Counted from the first letter of the stretch, positions 20,700 through 31,338 are shown. The stretch: 64,000 bases of DNA from Bettongia penicillata ogilbyi (GCA_023548195.1 JAJHZJ010000312.1:124001-188000), one strand, 5' to 3'. Notes: a model not told the origin generated them from the letters alone. Translations and numbers: made by a program.

Positions 20700-21472
20700 C
20701 AACATGGAAACCCCATTCTAGACCATCCTTCATTCAGCCATCAAAATGATCTTCCTGAAGTACAGGACTGACCATGTCATCCTCTTACTCAGTAGTCTCC
20801 ATTGGTTCCCTGTCACCTCCAGGATCAAATACAAAATCCTCTGGCATTCAAAGCCCATCATAAACTGCCCTCACCCATTTTTCCAGTATTCTTACACTTT
20901 ACCCCATTGCCCTCCATATACTCTATGATAGACTGGCCTCCTTGCTGTTCCTCAAACAAGAAATTCAACTTTTCTTGTTGTAGATTTCTTTCAGTCTTGT
21001 CCAACTCTTCTTGACCCACTGTGGGGTTTTCTTGGCAAAGATACTGGAGTGGTTTGTCATTTTCTTTTCCAGTTCATTTAACAGATGAGGACACTGAAGT
21101 AAACAGGATTAAGTGACTTGTCCAGGGTCACACAGCTAGATTTGAAGCCAGATTTGAACTGGCAAAGATGAGTCTTCCTGATTCCAGGCCTGGCACTCTA
21201 ATCCACCGTGCCATCTAGTTGCCCCATTTACCTTCTACAGGAAGCTTTTCTGTATCCCCCCCCCCCCTAGTTCTGGTGCTTTCCCTCAATTGTCTCCAAT
21301 TTAATCCTCTGCACAGCTTGTCTGTAAATAGCTGTTTGCTTGTTGTCTCACCCGATGCACTATTGGCTCCTTGAGAAGAGAAGCTGTCATTTGTCTTTCT
21401 TTGTATCCCCAGTGTTTAGTACAGTGCCTGACATAGAGGATGTGCTTAACAAATGTTTATCAACTGACAGCT
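20700..21472 (+). mobile_element. L2 LINE C-terminal and 3' end (plus), split by a SINE
   Basis: Left part 20700-20975: 'aaaatgatcttcctgaagta', 'atcaaatacaaaatcctctg', 'gcctccttgctgttcctcaa'. Right part 21223-21472: 'accttctacaggaagctttt', 'ctccttgagaagagaagctg', 'cctgacatagaggatgtgct' with 'taacaaatgttt'. A minus-strand SINE occupies the gap, and about 100 bp of L2 consensus is missing at the junction. An 11-C run occurs near 21256. Confidence 0.85.
20977..21222 (-). mobile_element. tRNA-headed SINE with BovB/RTE tail (minus), nested in L2
   Basis: 'ttgtccaactcttcttgacc', 'ggcaaagatactggagtgg', 'cagatgaggacactgaagta', 'ctaatccaccgtgccatcta'. Full length. No clean target duplication, which fits the L2 deletion at the insertion point. 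Confidence 0.9.
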
Positions 21473-21559
21473 AAAAATGCTATGGAGATCTTAAGCCCCT
21501 ATAATAAACAAGGGAGCTGATTGCCCTGAGGCGCTGTGCCCTTGTCTAGATACACCATC

Positions 21560-21790
21560 TACAAAATTAAGTTCAGTTCTAGAAGTGTCCTTTTATAAAA
21601 GTATGGACAAACTACAGGAGACCCAGGGAAGACTGAACAGAATGGCAAGGTTATTGGAGATATGTCATATAAAACTTGGCTGAAAGAATAAGAGAGGTTT
21701 GTCCTTGAGAATGAAGACTTAATGAGGATGTGGTAGTAGTCTAACACGGCATTTGGAGGACATAATGGGAGCACTATTTCCCAGGACCTT
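21560..21790 (+). mobile_element. L3/CR1 LINE fragment (plus)
   Basis: 'agttctagaagtgtcc', 'agactgaacagaatggcaag', 'gttattggagatatgtcata' and 'gaatgaagacttaatgagga' are a decayed copy of the CR1/L3 ORF2 C-terminal region. Confidence 0.5.
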
Positions 21791-22479
21791 GTTGTGTAGG
21801 TAGATTTTCCTTAAGCCTAACCCCATGCATGCTCCTTAAAGGAACAGTTATCCCTTCCAGATTGGGGGTTGTTGATATTATATAATACTGTAATATATTT
21901 CATGCATTTCTAAGATTCTAAACTTTTTCTGTGTTGTCTGCTGGGCTTCTGAAAAACTCCTCCAAATTTCCCATTTAATTTCTTAAACTGACCTGAGACC
22001 TCAAAACCACAAAGAGGAAATTCACAATGGGGACAGAATAACTCTATTTAAACTGTTGTCCAGATTAGATTGGCTCATTGAACCCACACTTACGCAGTAT
22101 GTTGCTTCCTGGTGGCTTAAGGAAAAAACAGCCAGGACACAAGGAACTAAGGCTCCTTGACTAGCAGAAAGAAAAGCATTTACATGGGAAAGCATCAAAG
22201 TTATATAGTGTATAACTATCCATTCCCTTCTCTGACTCTCCCTCACTTGCTACGATGAAATAAATTCTTCTTGGTAAGTGAGACAAACGATAAGTGTCTC
22301 CATTTCTTCTTCTCTGAGACTTAAACTGCCAAAGCATCAGCTTGAGTTGTGCTCAGCCTCTGACAAAGTACTGTCATGTGGAAAAGAGATTGGGTTTCTT
22401 CTGCTAATTCTCAAGAGCCACTACTCCTAGTTGAAAGCTAAGGTGGAAGCCATAGAAAGATAGATTTCTGCTTTTCCTT
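21791..22479. other. Unassigned non-coding DNA
   Basis: No family recognised. It may be an insertion separating two L3 pieces. A gatgaaataaattcttcttgg motif near 22255 resembles a polyadenylation region but has no context. Confidence 0.35.
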
Positions 22480-22715
22480 AACAATTCGGGCTGCTTCAAA
22501 TTGGAATGAGTTACCTCATGAAGTGATTGTCTCCCCATCACTAGAGGGCTTCCAGGGGACACTAGACGACCTGTTTCTCAGAGATCTCATAGAGAAGGAT
22601 GGAAGCCTCTGTCCTGGAGGCTGCAGGTTTCCCTGTCAAAAAGATTACTTCTATTTAGGGAAGGATTGGACTAAATGATGTCTTTCACCTCTTCCAAATT
22701 TGAGACCCTGTTTCA
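22480..22715 (+). mobile_element. L3/CR1 LINE 3' part (plus)
   Basis: 'attggaatgagttacctcat' (W-N-x-L-P/H-x-E region), 'ccccatcactagagggcttc', 'gattggactaaatgatgtct' and 'ttccaaatttgagaccctg' are the ORF2 end and 3' tail of L3. Confidence 0.65.
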
Positions 22716-22890
22716 AATTGTGGATAGAACACTTGAGCTAAATCTGACCCTAGCCAAGTCATGTAACCTCTGTCTGTAAAACTGAGGATAAAATAGCACC
22801 AACCTCCTAGGGCAATTATGAGGACTATTCTGCAAACATTAAAGATCTCTATGAATGCTGGCTATTATAATTATTTTTATTAATATCATT
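22716..22890 (+). mobile_element. MIR SINE (plus)
   Basis: 'gccaagtcatgtaacctctg', 'taaaactgaggataaaatag', 'gcaattatgaggactattct' and 'tctatgaatgctggctatta'. Confidence 0.6.
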
Positions 22891-23079
22891 AATTCCAATT
22901 TCATGTCACACCCCTTTTGCAGTTGACAGGTAAGGAGAAAAGGGTAATGAGAAAACCAGAACGGCTATAATAGACTACTTTTCAAGAAATTTAATGATTA
23001 AAAGTAGAGAGCTCAGTGATCCAAGGAGTTCATAACACTGAAGAAAGTATTTATATACAGTGGGAAGAGAAGACAGCTG
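22891..23079. other. Unassigned spacer
   Basis: Nothing recognised. Confidence 0.4.
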
Positions 23080-23175
23080 TACTGGTCCTCTCTGTATCAC
23101 TAACAGCCTCAAGCAGAGTGGCTTGTACATAAGTAGAAACTTAATAAATATTTGTGGATGAATGAATGAATCAAT
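23080..23175 (+). mobile_element. L2 3' end (plus)
   Basis: 'gagtggcttgtacataagta', 'gaaacttaataaatatttgt' and a gatgaatgaatgaat tail are the L2 terminus with its short tandem tail. Confidence 0.6.
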
Positions 23176-23262
23176 TTAATTGAATGATCATTTATTAAGT
23201 GCCTACTATGTGCCAGACATTGTGTTTGAGGCTATTGGAAAGGCAAAGAGGAATGATATGGT
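23176..23262 (-). mobile_element. L2 3' end (minus), tail-to-tail with previous
   Basis: 'gatcatttattaagtgccta' and 'ctatgtgccagacattgtgt' are the reverse L2 terminus starting immediately after the plus copy's tail. Confidence 0.65.
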
Positions 23263-23896
23263 ACCTTGCACTGGAGATACTTAAACAAAGAGCAATAACC
23301 TTTTATCTCACTGTCCCCTCCTTCTGCCCCCTTGCTGCAATGGGAAGAAAAGTGGGAAGTCCTTGGCCGAGAAAGGGAAAGAAATTGAGCAAGTGGGTTA
23401 GGGAGGTGATGCATAGCAGGGAAAACAGGTCGAAGGAAAGTAACAAAGGGATATATTTTCTAAGAGGGTAATATTTTATTGATTCTGGTCACTTCACCCC
23501 TCCCCGATTCAGACTAGCCTTTTCAAGACACAACAGTTGACATTTTAAGTTTGGGTGGTGTCCTTTGCCAGCAGCTCTTACACATTTTCCAGGTTGAGGT
23601 ACACAGTTTTCTTTTGCTATCTTGTACAGCTCAGGAAATTTACAAGCTTGCAAAGAGATGTAAAGAGATGCCTGGGCTGGCACATTCCCTGACCTGGAAA
23701 TGGCATGTTGTTATGGAAGGATTCCTTTCTATACCACTTCTGCTCCACTTGCTCCTTACTAAAATGTACCAGAGCGCAGAAAGGAAAACAAAAAAAGTCA
23801 ATGAATATTTCTCTACTTTGTTCTAGCCATGGAATCCATTATCATTTTAATATGAGAAAATAGAAAAAAAATAGGAGCAAGTAAGACTATGGCCCA
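23263..23896. other. Unassigned, apparently unique DNA
   Basis: No family recognised. Several short frames on both strands (23199-23826) show no recognisable motif. Confidence 0.4.
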
Positions 23897-24429
23897 GAGG
23901 TACAATCCAATCCAATTCAATATTTATTAATGTAGAGAGGTTGATAGAGAGATCCAAAAAAGTCCCAAGTCACTAGGGAAGAAGGACAGTGTTCACCAGG
24001 CATTTCAGTCTCTCCATCTCTGCAAATTTGCACAGAACAGAAGAACATGATGGAGAAGAAGATGAAAGTAGTTTCCTCACCAATGTCACTCAGCAACTTT
24101 TTTAAAGAAGTTATTCTTTCTCTAGTCATAGGGGTATGAAAAATAACTGCAATCTTAATGGATTTAGGTTAAAGATTGGAATAAAATGAGATGTTAGCAG
24201 ATCACTTCAAAAACAACAAAAAGAGGTCTGCTTCCAGGGAATGAATACTATTTAAGTCCCCGGGGAAGCCTCCATATGGAAGATGAGGTGCATTTGGTAG
24301 AACAAGAGCAAAAACCCACTGACCACTTCTTTGTATCACCTCACTGTCAAAAAGACAGTGAAAAGACAAAGAAAGAGGATTTTCTTATTTTTTGGGTAGA
24401 AAGTCTTTTTCATCACCCTTTTAACCATC
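23897..24429. other. Mostly unassigned; short L2-like start at 23897-23935
   Basis: 'caatccaatccaattcaata' with 'tttattaatg' resembles a reverse L2 tail. The rest is unrecognised. Confidence 0.35.
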
Positions 24430-24550
24430 ATCATTAATTAATGTCATGAAGTTCCCATCAGTTACAAAACATTGTACTGAATCCTGTAGCAACTCTATGA
24501 CAAAAGGACACATTGTCCTGACCCTTCAGAAGTTTATAATCCAGATATCT
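24430..24550 (-). mobile_element. L2 3' fragment (minus)
   Basis: 'aaaacattgtactgaatcct' and 'cctgacccttcagaagttta' with 'taatccag' match the reverse L2 3' region (...cactgtgctaagc...ccctcaaggagcttacaatc). Confidence 0.5.
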
Positions 24551-25034
24551 CATAAATAGAACTGATATTGGAAGTAATGCTTTTTTTCAACTATCTAGGT
24601 ATGTATTTGTTAGGCTGAGATTAACAGTCTTCATGAGGATGTTTCCAAGGGCTATATCCAAATGTGTGAGATTACTAATGGCATGAATCAAAATGGTTTC
24701 CCCTTCTGAAGAATGATGGTAACTCCTACTCCCATACAGCTGGGGTGGAGTGGGGGTGAAGACGGGATCCTGGGGCTATTATTTTCATGTATTGTGATAT
24801 ATTTCATATAATACATAATATTGTATATTTATATATGGCATATTATGTGTGGCATACTATATCTTTCACATATGTGGTATGTTTTATATTTTTAAGAGTT
24901 ATATTTAATTTGTGAAATAAAACAAGCATTTTCATAACATAGTAGAATTTTAAAAAGATGATTGCATGTGAAACTGTAACTCTACTATATATAACTTGCT
25001 ATTCATTTGAAATATACAACAAAATTATCATGTA
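24551..25034. other. Unassigned DNA with AT-rich alternating stretch
   Basis: 24780-24900 is rich in alternating TA/CATA words (imperfect dyad around 24800-24850). No family recognised. Confidence 0.4.
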
Positions 25035-25400
25035 CATTTCTTTTTTTTTCTCCCCTCCCCCCATCCTAGAGATGACTCTGTTAGACACAAGTAGACATGT
25101 CTATGTAAAATAATTCTATACATGCTTCTACTTATCAGTTAATTCTCTGGACGCAGATGTCATCTTTCTTCTTATGTCCAGATAATGAATCTGAGTATTT
25201 ATAATAGTCAAAATAACTTATTTGCTCAAAGTCTTTTTTAAAACAATATTATTTTTACTGTGTACAATGTTCTCTTGGCTTTGTTCATTTCACTCTTCAT
25301 TATTTTGTGCAAGTCTTCCAATGCTTTTTCCAAAAACATTGTTATATGTTATATATTTTCATATCTCATGGCATATTTTATATATGGTATATGGTAACAT
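25035..25400 (-). mobile_element. L1 3'UTR and ORF2 3' edge (minus)
   Basis: 'agagatgactctgttagaca', 'attctatacatgcttctact', 'tcaaaataacttatttgctc', 'acaatgttctcttggctttg' and 'ttcatttcactcttcattat' align with the minus copy at 47170-47738 and with the complement of the plus copies at 44605-44995 and 60555-61030. 5' truncated. Confidence 0.75.
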
Positions 25401-26119
25401 TAGTGTTAGAGAGCCAAAGAGATAAAAGAACCAAACCAAGAACTGACTGACTTGATGCCATTTTTCGAATGTTCAGAGAAACTTGAATCTTCATCTTTTA
25501 GACTAAAGTGAATTGTTCTTATTTTTTATTTTGTGGCACCATTTTGAATGACCTGATAATTTCATTAAAATGCTTGAACTCCTTAGATCAAAGCACTTAA
25601 AATATGATCATTATCATCATGGAGAACATAGAGGAGCTTTAAATGGGATCATTATTATGATCTCAAGTAACTTCTACAGTCTTAATTAAGAATTTCTAAA
25701 GAGATTGAATCTGAAGGAACATCATTACACACAACACTGGGTTGGTTAAGGAAAGGACATTCCAAAGAACTTTGACCAAAAAAAATTAATTTGAGGAAAT
25801 AGTTCCACAGGACTATCAGGAAAATAATATTAGATGGAGACCAAGTGAGTACAACACTTCCTTCTAGGGGCAAGACAACTATATTGATTGAAATTTGGAT
25901 CATAGCTAAAAAGATAAAAAGACAGTGTTGCCCTCCAGTTGAAAGGTTAAGGTGGAATAGGGTTGCCTGCATGTATTTACTGCTGTTTTAAAAAAACAAA
26001 GATTTCCTTTACCCTTTTGTTTGCTCCAATATATGTTTGCTTCATTTAATGATGACTCCAGGTCACATGCTAGATATTTCTCTACAACCCTCTCTCTGGC
26101 AGGTTGGAAACATATGAGG
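25401..26119. other. Unassigned non-coding DNA
   Basis: Nothing recognised. A minus-strand 96-codon frame (25682-25972) has no motif. Confidence 0.4.
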
Positions 26120-26245
26120 AAGGGGAAAGAGAACAAGTATTTATTAAGCATTTACTATATGGTAGCAGTAGCTCAGTGCCTACGTTTTCTCACTTGTTCC
26201 TCATAATAATTCTGGGAGATTGGTGTTATTAAGACCACCATTTTT
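26120..26245 (-). mobile_element. MIR/L2-tailed SINE fragment (minus)
   Basis: 'caagtatttattaagcattt' followed by 'ttgttcctcataataattct' and 'gggagattggtgttattaag' is the reverse MIR tail and core. Confidence 0.5.
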
Positions 26246-26249
26246 TGTT

Positions 26250-26492
26250 GTGGTTGATATTGAGTTGTTTCAGCCATGTTCAACACTTCGTGACGCTGTT
26301 TGAGATTTCCTTGGCAGAGATACTGGAGTAGTCTGCCATTTCCTTCTCCAGCTCATTTTACAGACGAAGAAGCTGAGACAAACGGGGTTAAATGGCTTGC
26401 ACAGGGTTACTCGGTCAGTATCTGAGGCCAGAACTAAACTCAAACCCTCCTTATTCCAACCCCAGGGCTCTAACTATCCACCTAGCTGCCTC
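26250..26492 (-). mobile_element. tRNA-headed SINE with BovB/RTE tail (minus), full length
   Basis: 'tgagttgtttcagccatgtt', 'ccttggcagagatactggag', 'ccttctccagctcattttac', 'gccagaactaaactcaaacc' and head complement 'aactatccacctagctgcct'. Confidence 0.9.
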
Positions 26493-27357
26493 TAGTCACC
26501 CACAAAATTTGCCTTCTGATCCCCTGTGACTCTTAAGGAATCTTTTAAGTGTCCCCTTCATACTCCAAGTGGATCAGAGGCAGCCCTATTGACCAGAATT
26601 TCCAAGTTTTGTGGTCCTATGGAAGCCTATAGTCTCAAAAGCAGCATCTGCAGAGGTGTCCCCAGGCAATTTCCCAGCCCCTTGATATGTTTTGCTAAAT
26701 CTCTTCCCATCAGCACTAAGGAGCACGTCCAATCTTTCTCCTGCCTCTGCAGGGTATGGCATAGCAGGGGTCTTTGTCAAACAATGCTCTCTACCAAAAG
26801 AAACTGCTGGGTCTCTCACAGCTGCAATCTAATAATGCTAACCACCCACATCATCAGCTTTCAGGGGCAAACTCAAATCATAGAAGAGCACAGGAAATTA
26901 ATAACTCTACCTCTTCGCATATTTAAGAGAGGCTAGTAGGTTCATTCCCACCTCCAGCAAGCTCCAGGGCCAGAAATAATAGCTCTCTGTTCTCTCTCTC
27001 TGCTATACTGCCAGTATTTTCCATTCCCTGTTGGAATCTAAACTCTGCCTGTGGATAGATTTGTTTTCCAGTTGTGTCCCAACTATAAGCTCAATCAAAG
27101 TAAAAGAGGTGCCCTTTGTCCCCATCACTGGTCCCTCTGAAACTGTGGGAAATTTCATAAATAGTATTACTCAGAGTGATTGAGAAAGGAACAGAAAAAG
27201 ACTAGTTCTATCTTTAACCATGCCTACACAGTTCTCATGTCTACACTGGTTCTTCATGAAGACAATCACTCTCAGCATGCGAAAACAAGGCTATAAAGGT
27301 GTTTAAGCAAAAACAAGTCAGGAAAGACTATAAGTTGATATAAGGCACCAGGTGACT
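26493..27357. other. Apparently unique DNA with the longest non-repeat frame
   Basis: No repeat family recognised. A plus-strand frame 26526-26936 (136 codons) overlaps a minus frame 26586-26819. The plus peptide is Cys/Ser-rich with no recognised domain, and splice or start context is poor. More likely low-stop chance than a gene. Confidence 0.3.
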
Positions 27358-27820
27358 GTTCAACATTGCTCTAATAATTTACTGTTTGATCAACCCAAGG
27401 ACTCCAGCTTCTGGGATAAGAACTCACTGTTTGACAAAAATTACTGGGAAAACTGGATAACAGTGTGGCAGAAACTGGGCATAGACCAATGCCTGACACC
27501 GTAAAGAATAAAGTTCAAATGGATACATGATCTAGGTATAAAGGTTGATACTATAAACAAATTAGGGGAGCAAGGAATCGTATATTTGTCAGATTTATGG
27601 AGACTGGAGAAATTTTTGACAAACCAAGAGATAGAGAACATCATGAAGTACAAAATGGGCAATTTTCATTACACTAAATTGAAAAGTTTTTGCACAAAGA
27701 AACCCAATGCAACCAAGATTAGGAGGGAAGCAGAAAACTGGGAAAGAATTTTTGCAACCAGTGTCTGTGATAAAGGCCTCATTTCTAAAATATATAGAGA
27801 ACTGTCAGCTCTGCTAAATG
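27358..27820 (+). mobile_element. L1 ORF2 C-terminal fragment (plus)
   Basis: 'tactgtttgatcaacccaag', 'gggataagaactcactgttt', 'gtggcagaaactgggcatag', 'gtatatttgtcagatttatg' and 'ggcctcatttctaaaatata' track marsupial L1 ORF2 closely. Both ends are truncated (no 3'UTR), so it is an internal piece, clearly younger than the 13.97-15.72 kb relic. Confidence 0.85.
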
Positions 27821-27837
27821 GTACCAATACAAAGTAG
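27586..27837 (+). pseudogene. L1 ORF2p C-terminal remnant
   Basis: An 83-codon open frame whose peptide carries the L1 ORF2 C-terminal signature: SDLWRLEKFLTNQEIENI, then KLKSFCTKKPNATKIRREAE, then DKGLISKIYREL. In intact L1 this lies after the reverse transcriptase domain, so no catalytic residues are present. The last dozen codons leave the L1 consensus. Decayed fragment without promoter or poly(A) tail. Confidence 0.8.
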
Positions 27838-27839
27838 GC

Positions 27840-28030
27840 CAATTTAACAGTTTCTAAAGTTATCCACTAGTTAAGCAAACTCCATGAGGTAATAAGTTCC
27901 CCATTTGTGGAAGCTATCAAGCAGAAGTTAGACAAATATTTGTCAGGGGCGCTTTAGAAGAAATTTCTTCATTGTGTGGGAAGTTGAACATTTTGGTTTT
28001 CCACCAATCTCAGATTCTATTTTGCCTCCA
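27840..28030 (+). mobile_element. L3/CR1 3' fragment (plus)
   Basis: 'ctccatgaggtaataagttc', 'ccccatttgtggaagctatc' and 'aagcagaagttagacaaata' with 'tttgtcaggggcgctttag' match the L3 ORF2 end. Confidence 0.55.
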
Positions 28031-28467
28031 GGACCTAGACTCTGTGAAACAAAATTTCCAGTAATATAGCTACCATTTTAAGTACAATAGTTACAAATAC
28101 AGTTGGCAACTGCAGAGTCATCCTCATGTAATAAAGACTGTCTTGGACCCTACTGCCTGAAGGCCAGGTCTATTACATTTCACCCAGGTTTCTCCAGTAC
28201 TTTTAATGAGATGTAGGAACGTCTAATCTTTATACCATTAGCTCAAGAATCTACCAGGAGTGTTACCTCCATTTTACAAAACCTTGTACCTCAGTTCCAT
28301 TTAGTCATCAGGTTAGCTTTTACAAAGGAATATTTACTTAAAAGTATAATAAAAACAAATACACAATACTCCTGTACCCCAAACATGTGGAGACATAATT
28401 CTCCCCCACACACCATTTCTGTCTCTAGAGAGATGAAAGGGATAAGGTTTGTAGCTTAACTCAGTTC
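28031..28467. other. Unassigned non-coding DNA
   Basis: Nothing recognised. Confidence 0.4.
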
Positions 28468-28475
28468 CTGTATAG

Positions 28476-28692
28476 CAGGGGTCAACAAAATAGAGTTTTC
28501 AGGGCAAATTCAGCTACCGCCTATTTTTGTATGGTCTGAGGGCTAAGAATAGTTTTTACTTTTTAAAAAAAATTTTATTTGAAATGTAAAAAAATCTGTT
28601 AAATATTTTTTTAAAAATCACTATTCTTAATTCCCTGATGATATTAAAACAGGCTTGAGGGCCTACCTCAGGCCATAGTTTGCTGACGCCTG
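28476..28692 (+). mobile_element. Non-autonomous hAT (Charlie-type) transposon with target duplication
   Basis: 217 bp. The left terminus caggggtcaacaaa matches the complement of the right terminus (caggcgtcagcaaa) at 12 of 14 positions. The flanks are ctgtatag (28468-28475) and ctgtataa (28693-28700), an 8-bp target duplication with one mismatch. Internal text (feature 'tatggtctgaggg', 'caggccatagtttgctgac') resembles Charlie-type elements. No transposase. Confidence 0.85.
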
Positions 28693-28700
28693 CTGTATAA

Positions 28701-29215
28701 CATGATCCACCATGCTTCTAGTCCAAAGCTGCCTTTAGCTTCTGCCTTGGTTCCCCAGCTTCTCAGGGCTTCCCTCTTAACCTGACAGTGGCATCCAGTC
28801 TAGAATCTTGCCGCCAAAGTCATCATGGTTCAAATTCTAAGATCCAGAGACTCAATGAAAAAGCCAGATGAAACAGACCAAAATCTCAATCTCATTTCTT
28901 AGGACCACAGGACCTAAAGGTGGAGGGTAGCCGGGAGAGGTTGCGCTTCCTCCTACTCATAGTTCATAGTGCTCATGCTGTGTGTGAAAAGTTGCTTCAT
29001 CCATTGGGCACTGCTGAAAGGAGACCAAGACTGTTTCAGTTTGGTTGCCTTAAAGATGTATCTTATTGGTGCTACACATATAAATGAAAAGGCTGCTCCC
29101 ATCCATGTGGTAGGGAAATGCAGGATGTTTTCTCCTAGATGCAGGTCCTTGGCGTCTCCCATGTAGGTGCCTTCACCCTAGCATCAAAGCTCTGTGCCAT
29201 TTAGGTCTTTCCTGT
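28701..29215 (-). other. Unassigned DNA with a protein-like minus-strand frame
   Basis: No repeat family recognised. The minus frame 28953-29162 (69 codons) has a hydrophobic stretch resembling a membrane segment (TTWMGAAFSFICVAPIRYIF) flanked by charged residues, and ends at a normal stop. An in-frame stop lies six codons upstream of the ATG. Could be a processed-pseudogene remnant; parent not identified. Confidence 0.2.
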
Positions 29216-29219
29216 CACT

Positions 29220-29778
29220 CACCCCCATATCCGGCCAATTAACAAATCCTGTCAGTTTATACCCTCAACAGCTCTGTGGTTCACCTCTTTACTTACAAAG
29301 ACACCAGCCTGGTTCAGCTCCTCATCACCTCTAGCCTGGACTACTGAAATAGCCTCCTCATTGTTTTGCTAGCTTCCAGTTTACTCTTTATAATCAATAC
29401 TCCATTCAACTACCAAATTGATACTCCCATACGTCTAACCTAGTTGTCCCTCCTGGCAACTAGAAGTTCCACGCTTTCCCTATGTCCTTTCAATATAAAA
29501 TATAAACTTTGCTATCTAACACCCTTCACAATCTAGCTCTAACCTTTCTTTCCAAACTGATTTCATACAATTCCTTCACACATATTCTAGCCAAACTGGT
29601 TTATTTAATATTCCCTGTATAGCACAGTCCTCCATGCCTTTGAACAATCTATGCCCCATTCCTGTAATGCTTACCTCTGCTTCTTAGGATCTATATCTCC
29701 CTCCCTTCAAGATTCAGTTCAAGGGGCACCTTCTACATAAATTTGTTCCGTTACCCTAGTTTTTTGTAATTTCTTTCC
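29220..29778 (+). mobile_element. L2 LINE, late ORF2 region (plus)
   Basis: 'tcatcacctctagcctggac', 'tactgaaatagcctcctcat', 'cacccttcacaatctagctc', 'cttctacataaatttgttcc'. Continues after the CT array with the 3' end at 29916-30092. Confidence 0.75.
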
Positions 29779-29780
29779 TG

Positions 29781-30092
<312 letters not shown>

Positions 30093-30096
30093 TTAA

Positions 30097-30181
30097 TTTG
30101 TTGACAAAAGGTCAAGAATATCAAGATAATCAATGAAAAAAAGGACAGGAAGTGAGCCTAGCAGTAACTGATTTCAAACTA
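30097..30181 (+). mobile_element. L1 ORF2 left part (plus), split by a Tigger-type element
   Basis: 'aaaaggtcaagaatatcaag' and 'agcagtaactgatttcaaac' are the L1 ORF2 block (ggtcaagaatatcaaggg...gcagtaccagatctcaaact). L1 resumes at 31339 with 'tatacaaagtggtaatcatc', the next consensus words, proving that the 30182-31336 segment is an insertion. 5' truncated. Confidence 0.75.
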
Positions 30182-30557
30182 CAATCAATCCTCAACTTTT
30201 CAGCTTTTCATCTAGAAAACCACATGAAAGAAACATGAATGTTGATACATTGAACCTATGGGAAGTAGGGGGTTAGGTTCCCACACCCATCAAAAACTTT
30301 AATCTTTCACTAGAGATTTCTGAAAATATACATGTGGACATACAATTCTTTATAACAAAACATTAATTCTGACAATATACACTTTCCCTAATACAATAAC
30401 TATGAAATAACCTATAAAATGAAGTACACAAAATAAACTTGGTAACATGAAAAAGCATTTTTCTCACAGATAATGCCTTAGAATTCAGGGACCTTTTGTG
30501 CTAACATCACAATAATTTTTTTAAAAATGATTTCAGACAATATTCTCTTTTCATAAT

Positions 30558-30872
30558 GGGGGCAACTAGGTAGCACAGTGGATCGAGCACCAGTGCAGAA
30601 GTCAGGAGGACCTGAGTTCAAATCTCACCTCAGACACTTGACACTCACTAGCTGTGTGACTTGGGCAAGTCACTTAACCCCAATTACCTCATTCTGGGTC
30701 ATCTCCAGTCATCCTGATGAATATCTGGTCACTGGATTCAGACGGCCCTGGAGGAGAAGTGAGGCCTGGACAGCCCTCCCTCAACTCAAAACAAAGTCAA
30801 GTGTAAGTCATGTCATTATTTCTCTGATGGCATGGTCTTCTTCAGCAACGAAGGACGAACACACACGAACTT
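30558..30872 (+). mobile_element. MAR1-like SINE with RTE tail (plus), full length
   Basis: tRNA-like head with A box-like 'ggtagcacagtggatcg' and B box-like 'gagttcaaatctc', 'cacttaaccccaattacctc', 'cctgatgaatatctggtcac', 'tcattatttctctgatggca' and tail 'cagcaacgaaggacgaacac'. Flanks ttttcataa and ttctcataa look like the target duplication. The 137-codon frame over it (30578-30991) is SINE sequence, not a gene. Confidence 0.9.
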
Positions 30873-30931
30873 CTCATAACACATCAAGTTTACAATACCA
30901 TCTTGAGATCTTGACATCATCTCTGACACTC

Positions 30932-30975
30932 TGTCCTTCACGGCTGGTGGATGGTGTTGGAAGTCGTGAAGGACA
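30932..30975. other. Perfect 11-bp inverted repeat (stem-loop)
   Basis: tgtccttcacg at 30932-30942 and cgtgaaggaca at 30965-30975 with a 22-base loop, inside the Tigger-type element. Confidence 0.8.
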
Positions 30976-31338
30976 CACCAGCTTGAAATAATCCATCAGC
31001 AACATCTGCTTCATGCCACATCATTTAAATTCATTAAGGGTCTGAAAGTAGAGTATAGCAGAGGCAAATTTATGTTTAACCTTGAGGCTTCAATCACTGA
31101 TGGCAGCAGCAGCCTCAGTGTCCATAGCCAGCTGGTTAATTATGCCAAGCCACCTTAATTGGATACCAGTCACTCCACAAACTTTTATCCATGATATGTC
31201 TCAATTTTTTTCTCTATTGTGCATAGCTGCAAACATGTGTGACTGCCAACTCAAAAGTAAAGATGAGTTTACTTATAAAATCACACAAACACTTGAAGTA
31301 TCAAAAGTTAAAAGCATGAATGTTGAGAATTGATTATA

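Larger units (their letters stand above)
30182..31336. mobile_element. Tc1/mariner Tigger-type DNA transposon, inserted in L1
   Basis: Terminal inverted repeats: left caatcaatcctcaact and right (complement) taatcaattctcaaca, flanked on both sides by TA (30180-30181 and 31337-31338), the Tc1/mariner target. Removing it and the MAR1-like SINE inside restores the L1 reading across the site. About 840 bp without the SINE, with no recognisable transposase. Contains an 11-bp perfect inverted repeat (30932-30942 / 30965-30975). Confidence 0.75.

Noticed and set aside
20700..21472. Two adjacent open frames (20589-21014) that might be a small gene
   Set aside because: They translate the L2 ORF2 C-terminal region, which is cut by a SINE.
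26526..26936. 136-codon plus-strand frame outside recognised repeats
   Set aside because: No homology recognised, both strands open, Cys/Ser-rich, no splice or promoter context. Kept only as part of an unassigned stretch.
30578..30991. 137-codon frame with a protein-like look (HLRHLTLTSCVTW)
   Set aside because: It is the MAR1-like SINE read through; the same peptide words recur in frames over other SINE copies.
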